Below, piece by piece: positions 9,642 through 21,819 of a stretch of 64,000 nt of DNA. Origin of the DNA: Paraglaciecola mesophila (GTDB lineage: Bacteria > Pseudomonadota > Gammaproteobacteria > Enterobacterales > Alteromonadaceae); NCBI RefSeq assembly GCF_009906955.1, contig NZ_CP047656.1, positions 3,223,001-3,287,000 on the forward strand. Reading direction: 5' to 3'. The position numbers and the translations under genes are program-made. Position 1 is the first letter of the stretch. Each line of letters opens with the position of its first letter. Under the pieces are notes generated by a model. It did no database searches, was not told the DNA's origin, and was given only the letters and a program-made list of their open reading frames with translations.

Positions 9642-10094
9642 CTAAGCGCAGGGCGCTATGGTGAATTGCCCTACATCCACGGCGATAACCTCAACTTTAG
9701 TGCCGCTAGCGATGGGGTGCTCGCTAACTAAACGCCAGTTTATTCCAGAGTATTGATAGATAGCCGGCTGCTCAGCACTGGTGTCTGCAGCAAGTATGAA
9801 CTGATGACCAATCATGTCATTGCTGGCTTTTTTCGGATCCACGTCTTTTTGCATATTTTTAAGTGGTTTCCATAAAAATATTGCGAGTACTGCTGTAAAG
9901 AGGGATACAAACAGGGTCGCATTAAGCACGGTATCCGCCACAATGCCAAATTGAAGCAAAATACCGGTGATAAGGGCAGCCCCGCCAACAAAAAACAATA
10001 CAAATGTGGAAAACCCAAGTACCAATATTTCAATTGCTAATAGTAAAAGGCCAAGGCTGATTAGGCCTATACCCAAATTATCGCTTAGCCACAT
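9642..10094 (-). CDS. NfeD-like membrane protein
   Basis: This 150-residue protein has two or three N-terminal hydrophobic segments (LGIGLISLGLLLLAIEILVLG, FVLFFVGGAALITGILL, LNATLFVSLFTAVLAIFLW) followed by a small OB-fold-like soluble domain (residues ~90-150). This matches the short NfeD/YbbK-partner family. Its ATG lies inside the end of qmcA (17-base overlap), the usual coupling of NfeD to an SPFH protein. These pairs are thought to organise membrane microdomains or control membrane protein quality. Confidence 0.88.
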   Translation of the reverse strand: MWLSDNLGIGLISLGLLLLAIEILVLGFSTFVLFFVGGAALITGILLQFGIVADTVLNATLFVSLFTAVLAIFLWKPLKNMQKDVDPKKASNDMIGHQFILAADTSAEQPAIYQYSGINWRLVSEHPIASGTKVEVIAVDVGQFTIAPCA

Positions 10095-11034
10095 CGTGTT
10101 TTGCTCGATTTAGTGAGTTAATAATGGTGGTGGCTTGTGCCACAACGCCCGCAATGTCGGTGCCGCTATCGGGCAATAACACCACGGAAGATTCTTTGGC
10201 TATGGCTTCTTTCGCTTCGATGGCTTTAGTTGCTAAATCGAGCTGAATGGCTTTTTGCCCTTCTTCGGTTGCAGCGGCTTCACCTACCTGACGCAGTGCC
10301 TCAGCTTGAGCAGCAGCAACGGCGACTATGGCTTTCGCTTCACCTTCCGCGCGCAGTACCGCTTCAGATTTATCTGCTTCAGCGGCAAGTACCACTGAAG
10401 CTTTCTCACCTTCTGCGCGGTTAATGGCCGCTTGTCTGTCACCTTCTGATTCGAGTATCTGGGCGCGCTTTACTCGCTCTGCCTTCATTTGTGCTTCCAT
10501 GGCTTCCATCACCGATAGTGGCGGCACGATGTCTTTAATTTCGTAGCGCAGCACCTGTATACCCCAAGGACCTGACGCTTCATTGATAGCAGCCACTATG
10601 TTGGTGTTCAGTATGTCCCGCTCTTCAAAGGTTTTATCTAGCTCCATTTTACCTAGCTCAGAACGCATGGTGGTTTGCGCCAATTGGGTGACGGCAAAAA
10701 CATAGTCATCTATACCGTAAGTGGCTTTGTATGGGTCAAGCACACGAAAGTACAACACGCCGTCTACTGACAGTGAAATATTGTCTTTGGTGATCGCACT
10801 TTGCTCGGGCACGTCGACGGCTTTTTCTTTTAATGAACGATCCGCTGCGACTCGGTCAATAAAAGGCAGTATGAAATTAAGGCCTGCTTCCTTGGTGGAT
10901 TGATATTTACCAAAACGCTCAATTACGTAGGCGCGGTTTTGTGGCACAAACTTAATTGAAGATTTAAGCAGTACAATAATAAACACCAAAAGCAGTGTTT
11001 GTACTGAGAGTAAATAACTGAGTAAAACGTCCAT
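10078..11034 (-). CDS. qmcA: SPFH/band-7 membrane protein QmcA
   Basis: This 318-residue protein starts with one transmembrane segment (LLLVFIIVLLKSSIKFVPQ), followed by a band-7/SPFH domain (RAYVIERFGKYQSTKEAGLNFILPFIDRV) and a long Ala/Glu-rich coiled coil (about 190-270, EGEKASVVLAAEADKSEAVL). This is the layout of E. coli QmcA, a stomatin-like protein implicated in membrane protein quality control with FtsH. It forms a two-gene unit with the overlapping nfeD-like gene. Confidence 0.93.
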   Translation of the reverse strand: MDVLLSYLLSVQTLLLVFIIVLLKSSIKFVPQNRAYVIERFGKYQSTKEAGLNFILPFIDRVAADRSLKEKAVDVPEQSAITKDNISLSVDGVLYFRVLDPYKATYGIDDYVFAVTQLAQTTMRSELGKMELDKTFEERDILNTNIVAAINEASGPWGIQVLRYEIKDIVPPLSVMEAMEAQMKAERVKRAQILESEGDRQAAINRAEGEKASVVLAAEADKSEAVLRAEGEAKAIVAVAAAQAEALRQVGEAAATEEGQKAIQLDLATKAIEAKEAIAKESSVVLLPDSGTDIAGVVAQATTIINSLNRAKHDVAKR

Positions 11035-11182
11035 ATATCTCTTCCTATTTAAATGCCCTATGGGGCGGTATTGTTCATTATTCTACTTGGTTGGCGCCAA
11101 AACGTTTGGCTTGGGCAGGTTTATTTGCCCGCCCCAATATAGCTAGCACCTCATGTGTTTACGTTATATTAGCGTTCAGTGC

Positions 11183-12541
<1,359 letters not shown>

Positions 12542-12609
12542 TCATCTCCTTACGTTACCACAACCCTCGATTATCGTGCTAGCTAGGCGTGCGACAGGAC
12601 TATTTGGAT

Positions 12610-14523
12610 CTATTGTTGAATAGGGGCTATCTGCATGTCTACCAACTCTCTAAACACTTGGCTGGGCTGGCCTAAACGCTGGGCATATATCTGTTTATAT
12701 GCCATAACGGCTTTCACATAGTTACGAGTTTCTTTGTAAGGAATCGTTTCCACCCAGATATCCATAGGTACGGCATCACGCTCGGGTAACCAGTCTAATA
12801 CTTTGCGCCAGCCTGCATTGTAAGATGCGGTCGCTAGCACAGGGTTGTTGTCCATTTTGTCCATTAAATAACGCATATATTGAGTACCGTACTCAACGTT
12901 CTGTTCGGGGTCGAATAAGCTACTACTACCGACTTTCTTTTTGGCCAAATAATTAGCTGTACCCGGCATCAATTGCATTAAACCTCGGGCTCCAGCATGA
13001 GAATTTGCATCCGGCATAAAAGAGCTTTCGCGGCGCACAATTGCAAAAGCCCAAGCAGGGTCAACATGGTTTTTATTTGCACTGTTTATTAAGGTTTCAT
13101 CAAAGGCGATAGGAAAACGCCGTTCTAAATCATCTAAATAGCCTACTCTAGCGAATGTGAATATGGCTTGGTCATGCCACTTCCAGCTGTCTGCTAGTAC
13201 CGCCGCCATTAAGCTTTGCTGTTCATTCAGACCTTGCTGTAAATCGTACCATTCACGTCTTGCGCTTAGGCTTCTATCTAGCTGCAAAAACTCATAAGCG
13301 CGTTTTGCTTGTGGCATGTTGGCAACTTCTGCTAACTGCTCTGGGCTAAAGCTCAAGGTTTTGTCATGTAAGCTAGGCTGCTTGGCTAATTTTCCGCTAG
13401 CCATAAAGCCATAGTAGTGGCGCTGGTTCGCTAACTTGTTGAACGTTTGCTGGGCTAAGTCACCGGCTTTTAATTGTTCGTAGGTGCGGCCCAACCAATA
13501 CTGAAATGCCAAATCTTGAGCTATCCCTGGCGGGGCAGCTTCTATTAATTCGAGTGCATGTTGCCAGTTTCCTAAGCGAAGCACGTGGGCTAAATGCCAA
13601 CGAAATAACTCAATGTCAGTTGAATCGGCACTGGCTTTGTCTAGCCATAATTCAGCCTGAGAATGGTCGGCTACGGCCAAGGCAATGGCGAAGCGTTCAG
13701 TCATTTCTTTACGCTGTGGGGCGCTAAAAGCAAACCGTTTCTCAAGGGCGTACCAGCTTTTTAACGCCAGATCGGGGTCACTAAACGCCAAGCGTTTCAA
13801 ACCGTAAATCAGTATTTGGGTTTCTTTGCTGACTTGTTTGTGGGGAAACCTCGAGCCACGGCTTACGTAACTGGCATCGCGGCGCACGGATAGCCACAAA
13901 TCAGCCAAGTAACGCTCATTTTCTGGCAGCAGCTTTTTTAAATAAGGGATCAAGGTGTGTTTACCGCGAGTCGCTGCAAGTACTAGGCGTTGCCAAACCA
14001 TGTCTTTGGTGAGCAAGCCCGCCTTTTTCCATTCACGGAAAACATAATCACAAGCTTTCGGTTGTGAGTTACCAACAATCCATAATCTGGGTACCTCGGT
14101 TAACGCTACTTCGCGCTCACTCGGGTCAGACAGCCTGAACTCAATGTTTTTACACGCCAGTTCGGCGTTGCCAGTGTTGGTATACGCGGTTAAAAATTCT
14201 GCTTTTCGTTGTGATTTGGCTAAATACTGAAGCCAGGCTTTGCGCAAAGAGCGGTCTAAAGGCGTTCCTTTATATTTCTCAAGAAACGCTTCTATTTGCG
14301 GACCATTTTTTCTATTGATGTTGTTCATCAATGCTTTCAACTGGACATAGGGTAGCAAAGGATAGTCTACTAATTGTGCAACTAGCCTTTGATACTCAGC
14401 GCTTTGTGGGTTGTAAGCCAGAGATTCTGCTTCGACGAAAATTTCCCGCTGATGTTGTTGTTTTTGCTCTGTTGAAGAAAGTGTTGTCGTTGCCTGAGAT
14501 GAGAAGCAGGCTAGCAGAAGCAA
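12610..14523 (-). CDS. slt: soluble lytic murein transglycosylase (Slt70-like)
   Basis: This large periplasmic enzyme cleaves peptidoglycan glycan strands with formation of 1,6-anhydromuramic acid. The long alpha-helical N-terminal superhelix (residues ~20-470) is followed by a GH23 domain with catalytic E499 in AIVRRESSFMPDANSHAGARG and the GLMQLMPGTA block. The listed start is TTG at 14523, the only standard start codon in the frame. It has no Shine-Dalgarno and gives a signal peptide without a basic N-region. A CTG at 14544, six bases after AGGCAGG (14551-14557), would add MRILHIL and make a normal signal peptide, so the true start may be there. Confidence 0.94.
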   Translation of the reverse strand: MLLLACFSSQATTTLSSTEQKQQHQREIFVEAESLAYNPQSAEYQRLVAQLVDYPLLPYVQLKALMNNINRKNGPQIEAFLEKYKGTPLDRSLRKAWLQYLAKSQRKAEFLTAYTNTGNAELACKNIEFRLSDPSEREVALTEVPRLWIVGNSQPKACDYVFREWKKAGLLTKDMVWQRLVLAATRGKHTLIPYLKKLLPENERYLADLWLSVRRDASYVSRGSRFPHKQVSKETQILIYGLKRLAFSDPDLALKSWYALEKRFAFSAPQRKEMTERFAIALAVADHSQAELWLDKASADSTDIELFRWHLAHVLRLGNWQHALELIEAAPPGIAQDLAFQYWLGRTYEQLKAGDLAQQTFNKLANQRHYYGFMASGKLAKQPSLHDKTLSFSPEQLAEVANMPQAKRAYEFLQLDRSLSARREWYDLQQGLNEQQSLMAAVLADSWKWHDQAIFTFARVGYLDDLERRFPIAFDETLINSANKNHVDPAWAFAIVRRESSFMPDANSHAGARGLMQLMPGTANYLAKKKVGSSSLFDPEQNVEYGTQYMRYLMDKMDNNPVLATASYNAGWRKVLDWLPERDAVPMDIWVETIPYKETRNYVKAVMAYKQIYAQRLGQPSQVFRELVDMQIAPIQQ

Positions 14524-14831
14524 CAGAATATGGAGAATACGCAGAATAACCCTGCCTCATTCGTTGGTTAAATAACTTCCATAAGATATCTGTAATCGGG
14601 GCTAAGGGACAACCTAAGTTTCAACATATTTAACTGGCATGACCAGTTGAAATGTGGCAACGTACCCCAATTTGATAATTGTTATAAATTAGTTGTTGTT
14701 TTGATATTAAGATATTAACCAACGCATTGCTTAGCAGCCCCGCTCAGGAGCAATGCATAGTCATAAATCGAAATCTGAACAGTCATCCAGTTTAATACCC
14801 TTAATCCTGGCCAAAGCCAAAGGAGAAAATA
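14524..14831. other. slt-fadB intergenic region
   Basis: This 308-base divergent promoter region separates slt (left) and fadB (right). It holds the FadR-like operator described separately and an A+T-rich stretch around 14670-14720. I see no gene or RNA in it. The short open frame on the minus strand at 14715-14933 overlaps fadB and is not supported. Confidence 0.6.
14632..14648. promoter_or_regulatory. FadR-like operator upstream of fadB
   Basis: AACTGGCATGACCAGTT is a near-perfect 17-bp palindrome with the CTGG-N5-CCAG core of the FadR box known from E. coli fadB. It lies 184 bases upstream of the fadB start. Location and sequence suggest that a GntR-type fatty-acid regulator represses fadBA when long-chain acyl-CoA is absent. 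No regulator gene is in the window. Confidence 0.65.
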
Positions 14832-16991
14832 ATGATATATGAAGGCAAAAGCCTCACCGTAACGCTGTTGCCGAACGGCATTGCAGAGCTTGTATTCGAT
14901 GCTCAAGGCTCGGTGAACAAGTTTGACCGCCAAACGGTTAGTGAGCTAGACGAAGCAACTCAAGCCCTTAAAAGTCAGTCAGACGTAAAAGGCGTTTTGG
15001 TGCGCTCGAATAAGTCGACTTTTATTGTAGGGGCCGACATTACTGAGTTCACTGGCTTGTTTGAGATGTCTGAAGAAGAAATATTAACTTGGGTGACAAA
15101 CACAGCTCAGGTGTTCGATAGATTCGAAGACTTACCTTTCCCGACCATTTCGGCTATCAACGGTTTCGCTTTAGGCGGCGGTTGTGAAATGACCCTGGCC
15201 TGCGACTTGCGTGTTGCTGATACTACTGCGGCGATTGGTTTGCCAGAAGTGAAACTGGGCCTTATGCCTGGTTTTGGTGGCACAGTACGTTTACCTCGCC
15301 TAATCGGTGCTGATAATGCCCTTGAGTGGATGACCACAGGTCGTGACCGCAAAGCAGCAAAAGCTCTTGCTGAAGGCGCAGTGGATGCTGTTGTCGCGCC
15401 TGAAAAATTACGTGATGCAGCCCTTAGTATGTTGCAAGACGCCATCGACGGTAAGTTTGGCTGGCAAGCACGTCGCGCGCAAAAACAAGCGCCGCTTAAG
15501 CTAAACAAAAATGAATCCATGATGAGCTTCTCAACAGCCAAAGCCATGGTCTTTGCTCAAGCAGGTAAGCATTACCCAGCACCACACGCTATGGTTGATA
15601 CGGTTGCAAACGCAGCCCGTTTAGACCGTGCGGGTGCCCTTGAACTTGAAAACCAAGGCTTTGCTAAATTGGCCAAAAGCGATGCAGCAAAAGCTCAAGT
15701 GGGTATCTTCCTTGCTGATCAGTTAGTGAAAAGCAAAGGTAAAAAGCAAGCCAAGGCTGCAACGAAAGACGTAAAACAAACGGCTGTGTTAGGCGCAGGG
15801 ATCATGGGTGGCGGTATTGCTTATCAGTCAGCGGTGAAAGGCACGCCAGTTATCATGAAAGACATCAACCAAGGCGCATTGGATCTTGGCTTGAGTGAGG
15901 CGGCAAAAATTCTAGGTAAAGGGATGCAGCGCGGTAAAGTGACCCCAACTGTTATGGCCAGTACGTTAAACAACATCGTTCCGACCCTTGAATACTCAGC
16001 GATTAAAGACGTTGATTTGGTCATCGAAGCGGTTGTTGAAAACCCGAAAGTCAAAGGCATAGTGCTGAAAGAAACTGAGCAAAATGTGTCTGACGACGCT
16101 GTGATTTGCTCTAACACTTCGACGATTTCTATTAATCAGTTGGCCGAAAGTTTAGATAAACCTGAGCGTTTCTGCGGCATGCATTTCTTTAACCCTGTGC
16201 ACAAAATGCCTTTGGTTGAGATCATTCGCGGCGAAAAAACCACTGATGCCACGATTGCTGCAGTGGTAGCGGCAACGCTGAAAATGGGTAAAACCCCAAT
16301 TGTGGTTAATGATTGCCCTGGTTTCTTGGTAAACCGAGTGTTGTTCCCTTACTTTGCAGGCTTTAGCAAGCTGGTGATGGACGGTGCTGACTTTGTTGCA
16401 GTAGACAAAGTCATGGAGAAAATCTTTGGTTGGCCTATGGGCCCAGCTTATCTACTTGACGTGGTTGGCATGGATACCGCCGATCATGCATCAAGTGTTA
16501 TGGCCGATGGCATTCCACAGCGTATGCAAAAAATCGATAACGATCCGGTCACCTTGTTGTACAAAGCAGAGCGTTTAGGTCAGAAAAACGGCAAAGGTTT
16601 CTACAACTTCAGTGTGGATAAACGTGGTCGCCCAGCGAAGAAAGCCGCAGATGAAGCCTACGAATTGTTCGCACCACATTGTGCTGACAAACGTGACTTC
16701 GAGGCAGATGAAATCATTGCACGGGTCATGATCCCTATGGCCAATGAGGCGATTCGTTGTTTAGAAGAAGGCATAGTAGGCAGTGCAGCGGAAGCTGATA
16801 TGGCCTTGTTGTACGGTTTAGGCTTCCCGCCTTTCAGAGGTGGTGTGTTCCGTTACATCGAAACCATGGGCTTGGCTAACTTTGTAGCCCTTGCCGACAA
16901 GTACGCGGATTTAGGTCCGATTTATCAGATTTCTGACGGTGTGCGCGAAATGGCCGCCTCAGGTAAATCTTATTTTTCTCAATCAGCCTAA
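14832..16991 (+). CDS. fadB: fatty acid oxidation complex alpha subunit FadB
   Basis: This 719-residue multifunctional protein has an N-terminal enoyl-CoA hydratase/isomerase domain, with catalytic E119 ([11 protein letters not shown]) and E139 ([12 protein letters not shown]). After a linker comes the L-3-hydroxyacyl-CoA dehydrogenase domain, with the NAD-binding motif [11 protein letters not shown] and the active-site block [16 protein letters not shown]. It forms the alpha2beta2 beta-oxidation complex with FadA, encoded 21 bases downstream. GGAG at 14821-14824 precedes the ATG. A FadR-like box upstream points to fatty-acid control. Confidence 0.98.
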   Translation: MIYEGKSLTVTLLPNGIAELVFDAQGSVNKFDRQTVSELDEATQALKSQSDVKGVLVRSNKSTFIVGADITEFTGLFEMSEEEILTWVTNTAQVFDRFEDLPFPTISAINGFALGGGCEMTLACDLRVADTTAAIGLPEVKLGLMPGFGGTVRLPRLIGADNALEWMTTGRDRKAAKALAEGAVDAVVAPEKLRDAALSMLQDAIDGKFGWQARRAQKQAPLKLNKNESMMSFSTAKAMVFAQAGKHYPAPHAMVDTVANAARLDRAGALELENQGFAKLAKSDAAKAQVGIFLADQLVKSKGKKQAKAATKDVKQTAVLGAGIMGGGIAYQSAVKGTPVIMKDINQGALDLGLSEAAKILGKGMQRGKVTPTVMASTLNNIVPTLEYSAIKDVDLVIEAVVENPKVKGIVLKETEQNVSDDAVICSNTSTISINQLAESLDKPERFCGMHFFNPVHKMPLVEIIRGEKTTDATIAAVVAATLKMGKTPIVVNDCPGFLVNRVLFPYFAGFSKLVMDGADFVAVDKVMEKIFGWPMGPAYLLDVVGMDTADHASSVMADGIPQRMQKIDNDPVTLLYKAERLGQKNGKGFYNFSVDKRGRPAKKAADEAYELFAPHCADKRDFEADEIIARVMIPMANEAIRCLEEGIVGSAAEADMALLYGLGFPPFRGGVFRYIETMGLANFVALADKYADLGPIYQISDGVREMAASGKSYFSQSA

Positions 16992-18176
<1,185 letters not shown>

Positions 18177-18200
18177 CGTTTATTGTGAGTTAATCTGATT

Positions 18201-18228
18201 AAAAGGGCGCCAGAAGGCGCCCATTTTG
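18201..18228 (+). terminator. rho-independent terminator after fadA
   Basis: GGGCGCC / GGCGCCC stem (18205-18211 with 18216-18222), AGAA loop, then ATTTTGTTT. It lies about 25 bases past the fadA stop. Confidence 0.85.
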
Positions 18229-18230
18229 TT

Positions 18231-18345
18231 TGTGGCTTTTCGCCACACTATGCGCTTCGTTTACATAAACGCTGCGCTTACTTATGGCTTTCGGCCATTA
18301 CTGCATGCATTTCGTGTACGAATAGCATACGTTTCGCTTACCAGC
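18231..18345. repeat. tandem imperfect hairpin units
   Basis: Two diverged copies of a unit of about 52-58 bases lie side by side. Both begin with a TGGCTTT-CG-CCA hairpin: GTGGC/GCCAC arms at 18232-18246 and ATGGC/GCCAT arms at 18284-18298. Each continues through ATGC-N2-TTCGT-N-TAC and ends with CGCTTAC. Inside the first is a second hairpin, CGTTTA-CA-TAAACG (18258-18271). The pattern recalls intergenic repeat families. I cannot tell from one window whether it recurs in the genome. Confidence 0.55.
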
Positions 18346-18476
18346 ATGCTCCCTAGGTATGACAAGATATCCATGGTCAACTAGTCACGTTTTTCAAAAA
18401 ATGAAATAGTAACTACAAATTATTCAAGAAAAAATCTGAACTTCCGAAGGATGGCTCGGGTGCAGGTCGCACAGGA

Positions 18477-18496
18477 GAAATACATGAATGTATTTC
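18477..18496. repeat. 20-bp palindrome
   Basis: GAAATACAT-GA-ATGTATTTC, two perfect 9-bp arms around a 2-base centre. It could be an operator for the downstream lipoprotein gene (292 bases away) or part of an interspersed repeat; nothing in the sequence decides this. Confidence 0.5.
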
Positions 18497-18788
18497 ATAA
18501 AAAATCTCTTAATCCAATGCTCGTTCTAACCCGTTAACAATTGCATTTTTGTTTTCAGACCAGCGCTAAAATGTAGAGCGTACGCCTTGTCTTGTCACCC
18601 TGTCGATTTTACTGTTGGTACTCCACATATACTAAGAGGGCGATACGAGTGATTTTTTCTAGATTTATCTGATTATCATTTATACACTCATTCTGCGTGT
18701 TTATTACGCTCTGGGATTAGAGCGGTCAAAAAAATAAATAATAAACATCTCTAATAAAAAAATTATAAAAATAAGGGAAAGCAGTACT

Positions 18789-21155
18789 ATGGACATAGCA
18801 TTAAAACAGAGCGCGATTTGCTCGCTTGTCGTATCATTTTTTTTAACAGCCTGTGGAGGAGGAGGCTCCAATTCCCCATCTCAACCACCTTCTTTAAATA
18901 AAGCACCGGTTGCTTCCTCTGATAATGCCGTTACGCTCGATAGTGAAGCCGTTATTATCGAAGTGTTAGCTAATGACTCAGATCCTGAAAACGATCCTCT
19001 AACCATAAGCTCAATTAGTGTGGAGCCTGAATTTGGTACAGTAACGATTAATGACAATTCAATTACTTATACACCAGAGCAATATTACGCCGGCTCCGAT
19101 AGTTTCAGCTACCGGATATCTGACGGAAGCCTCTCCTCACAAGCCCAAGTTCACATTACTAATAGCCAATCTTACACCCTGTCTGGCGTGGTAATAGACG
19201 AGCCTATCGCTGATGCTACCGTAACAGTGGACATGTCAGATAAAGTCTTTACTGCTACCGCAGATAAAAATGGTGCATACAGCCTTACGATCGTTTTTGA
19301 TGATGCAAACGCAGTGCTCTTATTAAATGCGAAGGGTTCAACTCAGAACCAACAAGAATCTATTGAATTAGTCAGTTATTTGGGAAGTTTTACTGATATC
19401 GTCGAGCTACCAAATACCAGTCGCCAGTTAACTGCAGACCAAAACGCTGCACTGAATATCACTCAATTTTCCACTGCTAATTATTTGTTAGCCGTAGAAA
19501 AAAATAACGGTGTATCCCCTGTGAATATGGGTGAATTTCGCAAAAGCGTGGATCAATTCACTGCAGCAGAATTAACGACACTAATCGGTTTTATAAAATT
19601 ATTGGTAGATAACCCTGATTACAATGTACCTGAAAATTCAACCACGTTAACAGTGTTACAAGGCCCAGATAATTCACTATACGAATCAATAAAGACCTAT
19701 TTAATTCAACAAGAGTTGTGGGATGAAGATAAACCAAGTGCTAACTATCTAGCGGATTTGCAAACTGCCATAGAGCAATCCTTTGAGCAACAGTACTTAA
19801 CTGGAGCATTCACAGAAGAAATGCTTTTAGGTCGTAAAGTCATATCTTTAGTTAAGAATAAAAGTGGGCTTTTACCAGCGTCTGCAGATGTATATCAATT
19901 TTCAGAAGACAAGCAAGGTGTTTCCCATTCTAGCGGGAGCAACGTTTTAACTTCTTTTTCCGATGACTTTTCTTGGGAAATAGAAAATGGGCAACTTAAT
20001 ATTAGTTATTCAAATCTACCTCATCTAACAGATCTTCCTTTTTATGATTATGGCTACATTTTAAGTGTTTGGGGTTTAGAAACGGCGCAAGAGGTAAAAG
20101 AGTTATTTGATCGAGGAGAGTTTTTCCAACTGGAAGTGTTAACGAAAACAGTTAGTGAGAAAATTTCTGTTTTGTCCAAAGGAGAGCGTCAAGCAACGAT
20201 CTCGAGCGAAAAAGAAATAGAACATATTATAAAGATTTATGACATCTACACTGCTACAGCAACAGAAACCGTCACGGAAACTCGTAGCTTTCTGTTTAAC
20301 CCAGAAACAACACTTGCTGATAAAAGCGACGAAGACATTGCAGGTACTTGGGCTATGTCGCTCAACTATACCTTTATTACTGATGTAAATGGCGATACAA
20401 CGGACCTTCAATATGGTTTGGGGGATCAATTTGATATTGTCACATTTAATCTAGATGGCACAGCATCAGGGCTCTTAAGCAAAAATGTTTATACTTGGCA
20501 GTTTGCCAATGGAACCATAACCCTAGAAACAGATAAAAAGAAATTTATCCTTACCCCTTTAATTGAGAGCGGCTTAGTACAGATGGCGGCTGTAGAATAT
20601 TATAATGAGAATGAGCTAGAAAACATCACCGTACGCCAAATGATGAAATCAAATACAGCCCAAGTTACAGCAACAGATTTAGTAGTTGAACTACCTTTTA
20701 CGTATGTCCAGATCGGTACTAACTTTAGCCCAGACTTGTCCCAAGAGATCCCGTCAAGCGTTGAATCGATTTTCGGTTATAACCTAACTGACAATTTTGA
20801 AATGCGTAGAGTGTTTAGCAGCGTTGAAGGCCATAGTAGCTCGCCAATAACCCTGTTTAGAAACGATGCTACTAGTTGGAGTTGGAGCGAAACTGACAAT
20901 CGGTTAATATTCAACCGCGAATTATTTAACTTTAAACAACAAAGTACGTGGCATGTCCTATCAAAAGATGAAAACGGTCGCATCTACATAGTCAAATACT
21001 CTTCTGGAGCTGACGACTTTGATAATGACGGAACTTACGAAAATGCCTACCCGTTAATTAACCCTCGCCTGACAATATTGGAACAAATAGATTTAAGTCA
21101 ATACGATCAAATATGGGCAAATAGCTTAGAGAATGGCTCCCTAAGCGGTTTGTAG
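18789..21155 (+). CDS. large lipoprotein with cadherin-like/Ig-like N-terminal domain
   Basis: This 788-residue protein has a lipoprotein signal with lipobox LTAC (C22), then GGGG and a Ser/Pro linker. Residues ~35-125 form a cadherin-like/Ig-like repeat of the type found in marine surface proteins (DNAVTLDSEAVIIEVLANDS, DPENDPLTI, GSDSFSYRISDGS). Residues ~130-200 resemble a carboxypeptidase-regulatory-like beta-sandwich (YTLSGVVIDEPIADATVTV). I do not recognise the remaining ~580 residues. The start has GGGAAAG upstream. It is A+T-richer than its neighbours and stands alone between fadBA and a truncated gene beside a tRNA, which suggests acquisition by transfer. It is probably an outer-membrane-anchored surface protein. 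Confidence 0.8.
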   Translation: MDIALKQSAICSLVVSFFLTACGGGGSNSPSQPPSLNKAPVASSDNAVTLDSEAVIIEVLANDSDPENDPLTISSISVEPEFGTVTINDNSITYTPEQYYAGSDSFSYRISDGSLSSQAQVHITNSQSYTLSGVVIDEPIADATVTVDMSDKVFTATADKNGAYSLTIVFDDANAVLLLNAKGSTQNQQESIELVSYLGSFTDIVELPNTSRQLTADQNAALNITQFSTANYLLAVEKNNGVSPVNMGEFRKSVDQFTAAELTTLIGFIKLLVDNPDYNVPENSTTLTVLQGPDNSLYESIKTYLIQQELWDEDKPSANYLADLQTAIEQSFEQQYLTGAFTEEMLLGRKVISLVKNKSGLLPASADVYQFSEDKQGVSHSSGSNVLTSFSDDFSWEIENGQLNISYSNLPHLTDLPFYDYGYILSVWGLETAQEVKELFDRGEFFQLEVLTKTVSEKISVLSKGERQATISSEKEIEHIIKIYDIYTATATETVTETRSFLFNPETTLADKSDEDIAGTWAMSLNYTFITDVNGDTTDLQYGLGDQFDIVTFNLDGTASGLLSKNVYTWQFANGTITLETDKKKFILTPLIESGLVQMAAVEYYNENELENITVRQMMKSNTAQVTATDLVVELPFTYVQIGTNFSPDLSQEIPSSVESIFGYNLTDNFEMRRVFSSVEGHSSSPITLFRNDATSWSWSETDNRLIFNRELFNFKQQSTWHVLSKDENGRIYIVKYSSGADDFDNDGTYENAYPLINPRLTILEQIDLSQYDQIWANSLENGSLSGL

Positions 21156-21167
21156 TAATTACAAATG

Positions 21168-21203
21168 AAATGCTAGGTGATGACTCCTTCGCTTAGCATT
21201 TTT
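21168..21203 (+). terminator. terminator-like hairpin after the lipoprotein gene
   Basis: AAATGCTA / TAGCATTT arms (21168-21175, 21194-21201) with an 18-base loop, followed by TT. The long loop makes it a moderate candidate; it sits 12 bases past the stop. Confidence 0.55.
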
Positions 21204-21732
21204 AGAAGCAGGTAAGCCCTCAACGTATGTGCGGTGGCCACTAGGGCCCTGCGCTTATCCCGTCCTGAAATACGTTGTTGCGACGAGAGCTTCTTGATGG
21301 AAACACCAAGCATTAAAAGCGTTAGAGGCTGACAGCGGTACACTAGGCTTTAAATTGAGTGTTGTTGAGTTAATAGGTAAGGCGAATTCACCTATAAGTC
21401 AGCGAGAAAGCCCTGAGAAGGCTTGTTGGTAATGCCTAAGAAGGAATAAATCAAAACAACTTTCAGCAAACATTGGGTGAAAAAACACTCTAGTTTATCT
21501 AAAGATAAAACGCCTCTGAGATCGGAAGAGGCATTCGTGAGTGATATAACTTAATTGAAACCAAATGAATACCACTGACGTTGCTAATGCGTTGAATATA
21601 GAATAGACGTTATAAGTCATGAAGCTATCCACCATTGTGCTCGAGGCCTACAATACTGTTTAGCATTGAACTAATCTGTCCTGGAGGCAATTAATATTAA
21701 GCCATCAGATTGCTATCAAAATGCATATAAGG

Positions 21733-21760
21733 AAAAGCCAGCAAAAAATGCCGGCTTAAA
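21733..21760 (-). terminator. rho-independent terminator of the lactonase remnant
   Basis: Read on the minus strand, AAGCCGGCA / TGCTGGCTT (one mismatch) with a T-only loop is followed by TTTTCC. It lies 60 bases past the stop of the truncated lactonase gene, so that gene kept its original 3' end. Confidence 0.65.
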
Positions 21761-21819
21761 ACCGTCAACTTACTCTAGGGCGAAATAGCAGAACTAATTT
21801 CATTCATGCCTAGCGGCGC

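Larger units (their letters stand above)
18177..18788. other. fadA-lipoprotein intergenic region (612 bases)
   Basis: There is no credible gene here. In order it holds the fadA terminator, a tandem pair of imperfect hairpin units (18231-18345), a 20-bp perfect-arm palindrome (18477-18496), and an A/T-rich segment (18650-18785) that probably contains the lipoprotein promoter. The mixture of hairpins and rising A+T marks the left edge of an accessory-looking pocket. Confidence 0.6.
21156..21819. other. gene-free stretch between lipoprotein and lactonase remnant
   Basis: I see no credible coding sequence in these 664 bases. There are several small hairpins: ATAGGT/ACCTAT near 21380-21402, AAGCC/GGCTT near 21410-21426, GCCTCT/AGAGGC at 21512-21532 (T-rich tail on the minus strand), and a terminator at 21733-21760. 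It may be decayed DNA from the truncated gene next door or from a lost insertion; no transposase text is readable. Confidence 0.5.

Noticed and set aside
14715..14933. 72-residue minus-strand open frame at the fadB start
   Set aside because: It overlaps the fadB coding start antisense and has no ribosome-binding site or family match.
21156..21819. remnant of a group II intron or transposase
   Set aside because: A few hairpins are visible but no domain V-like motif and no readable transposase or reverse transcriptase text.
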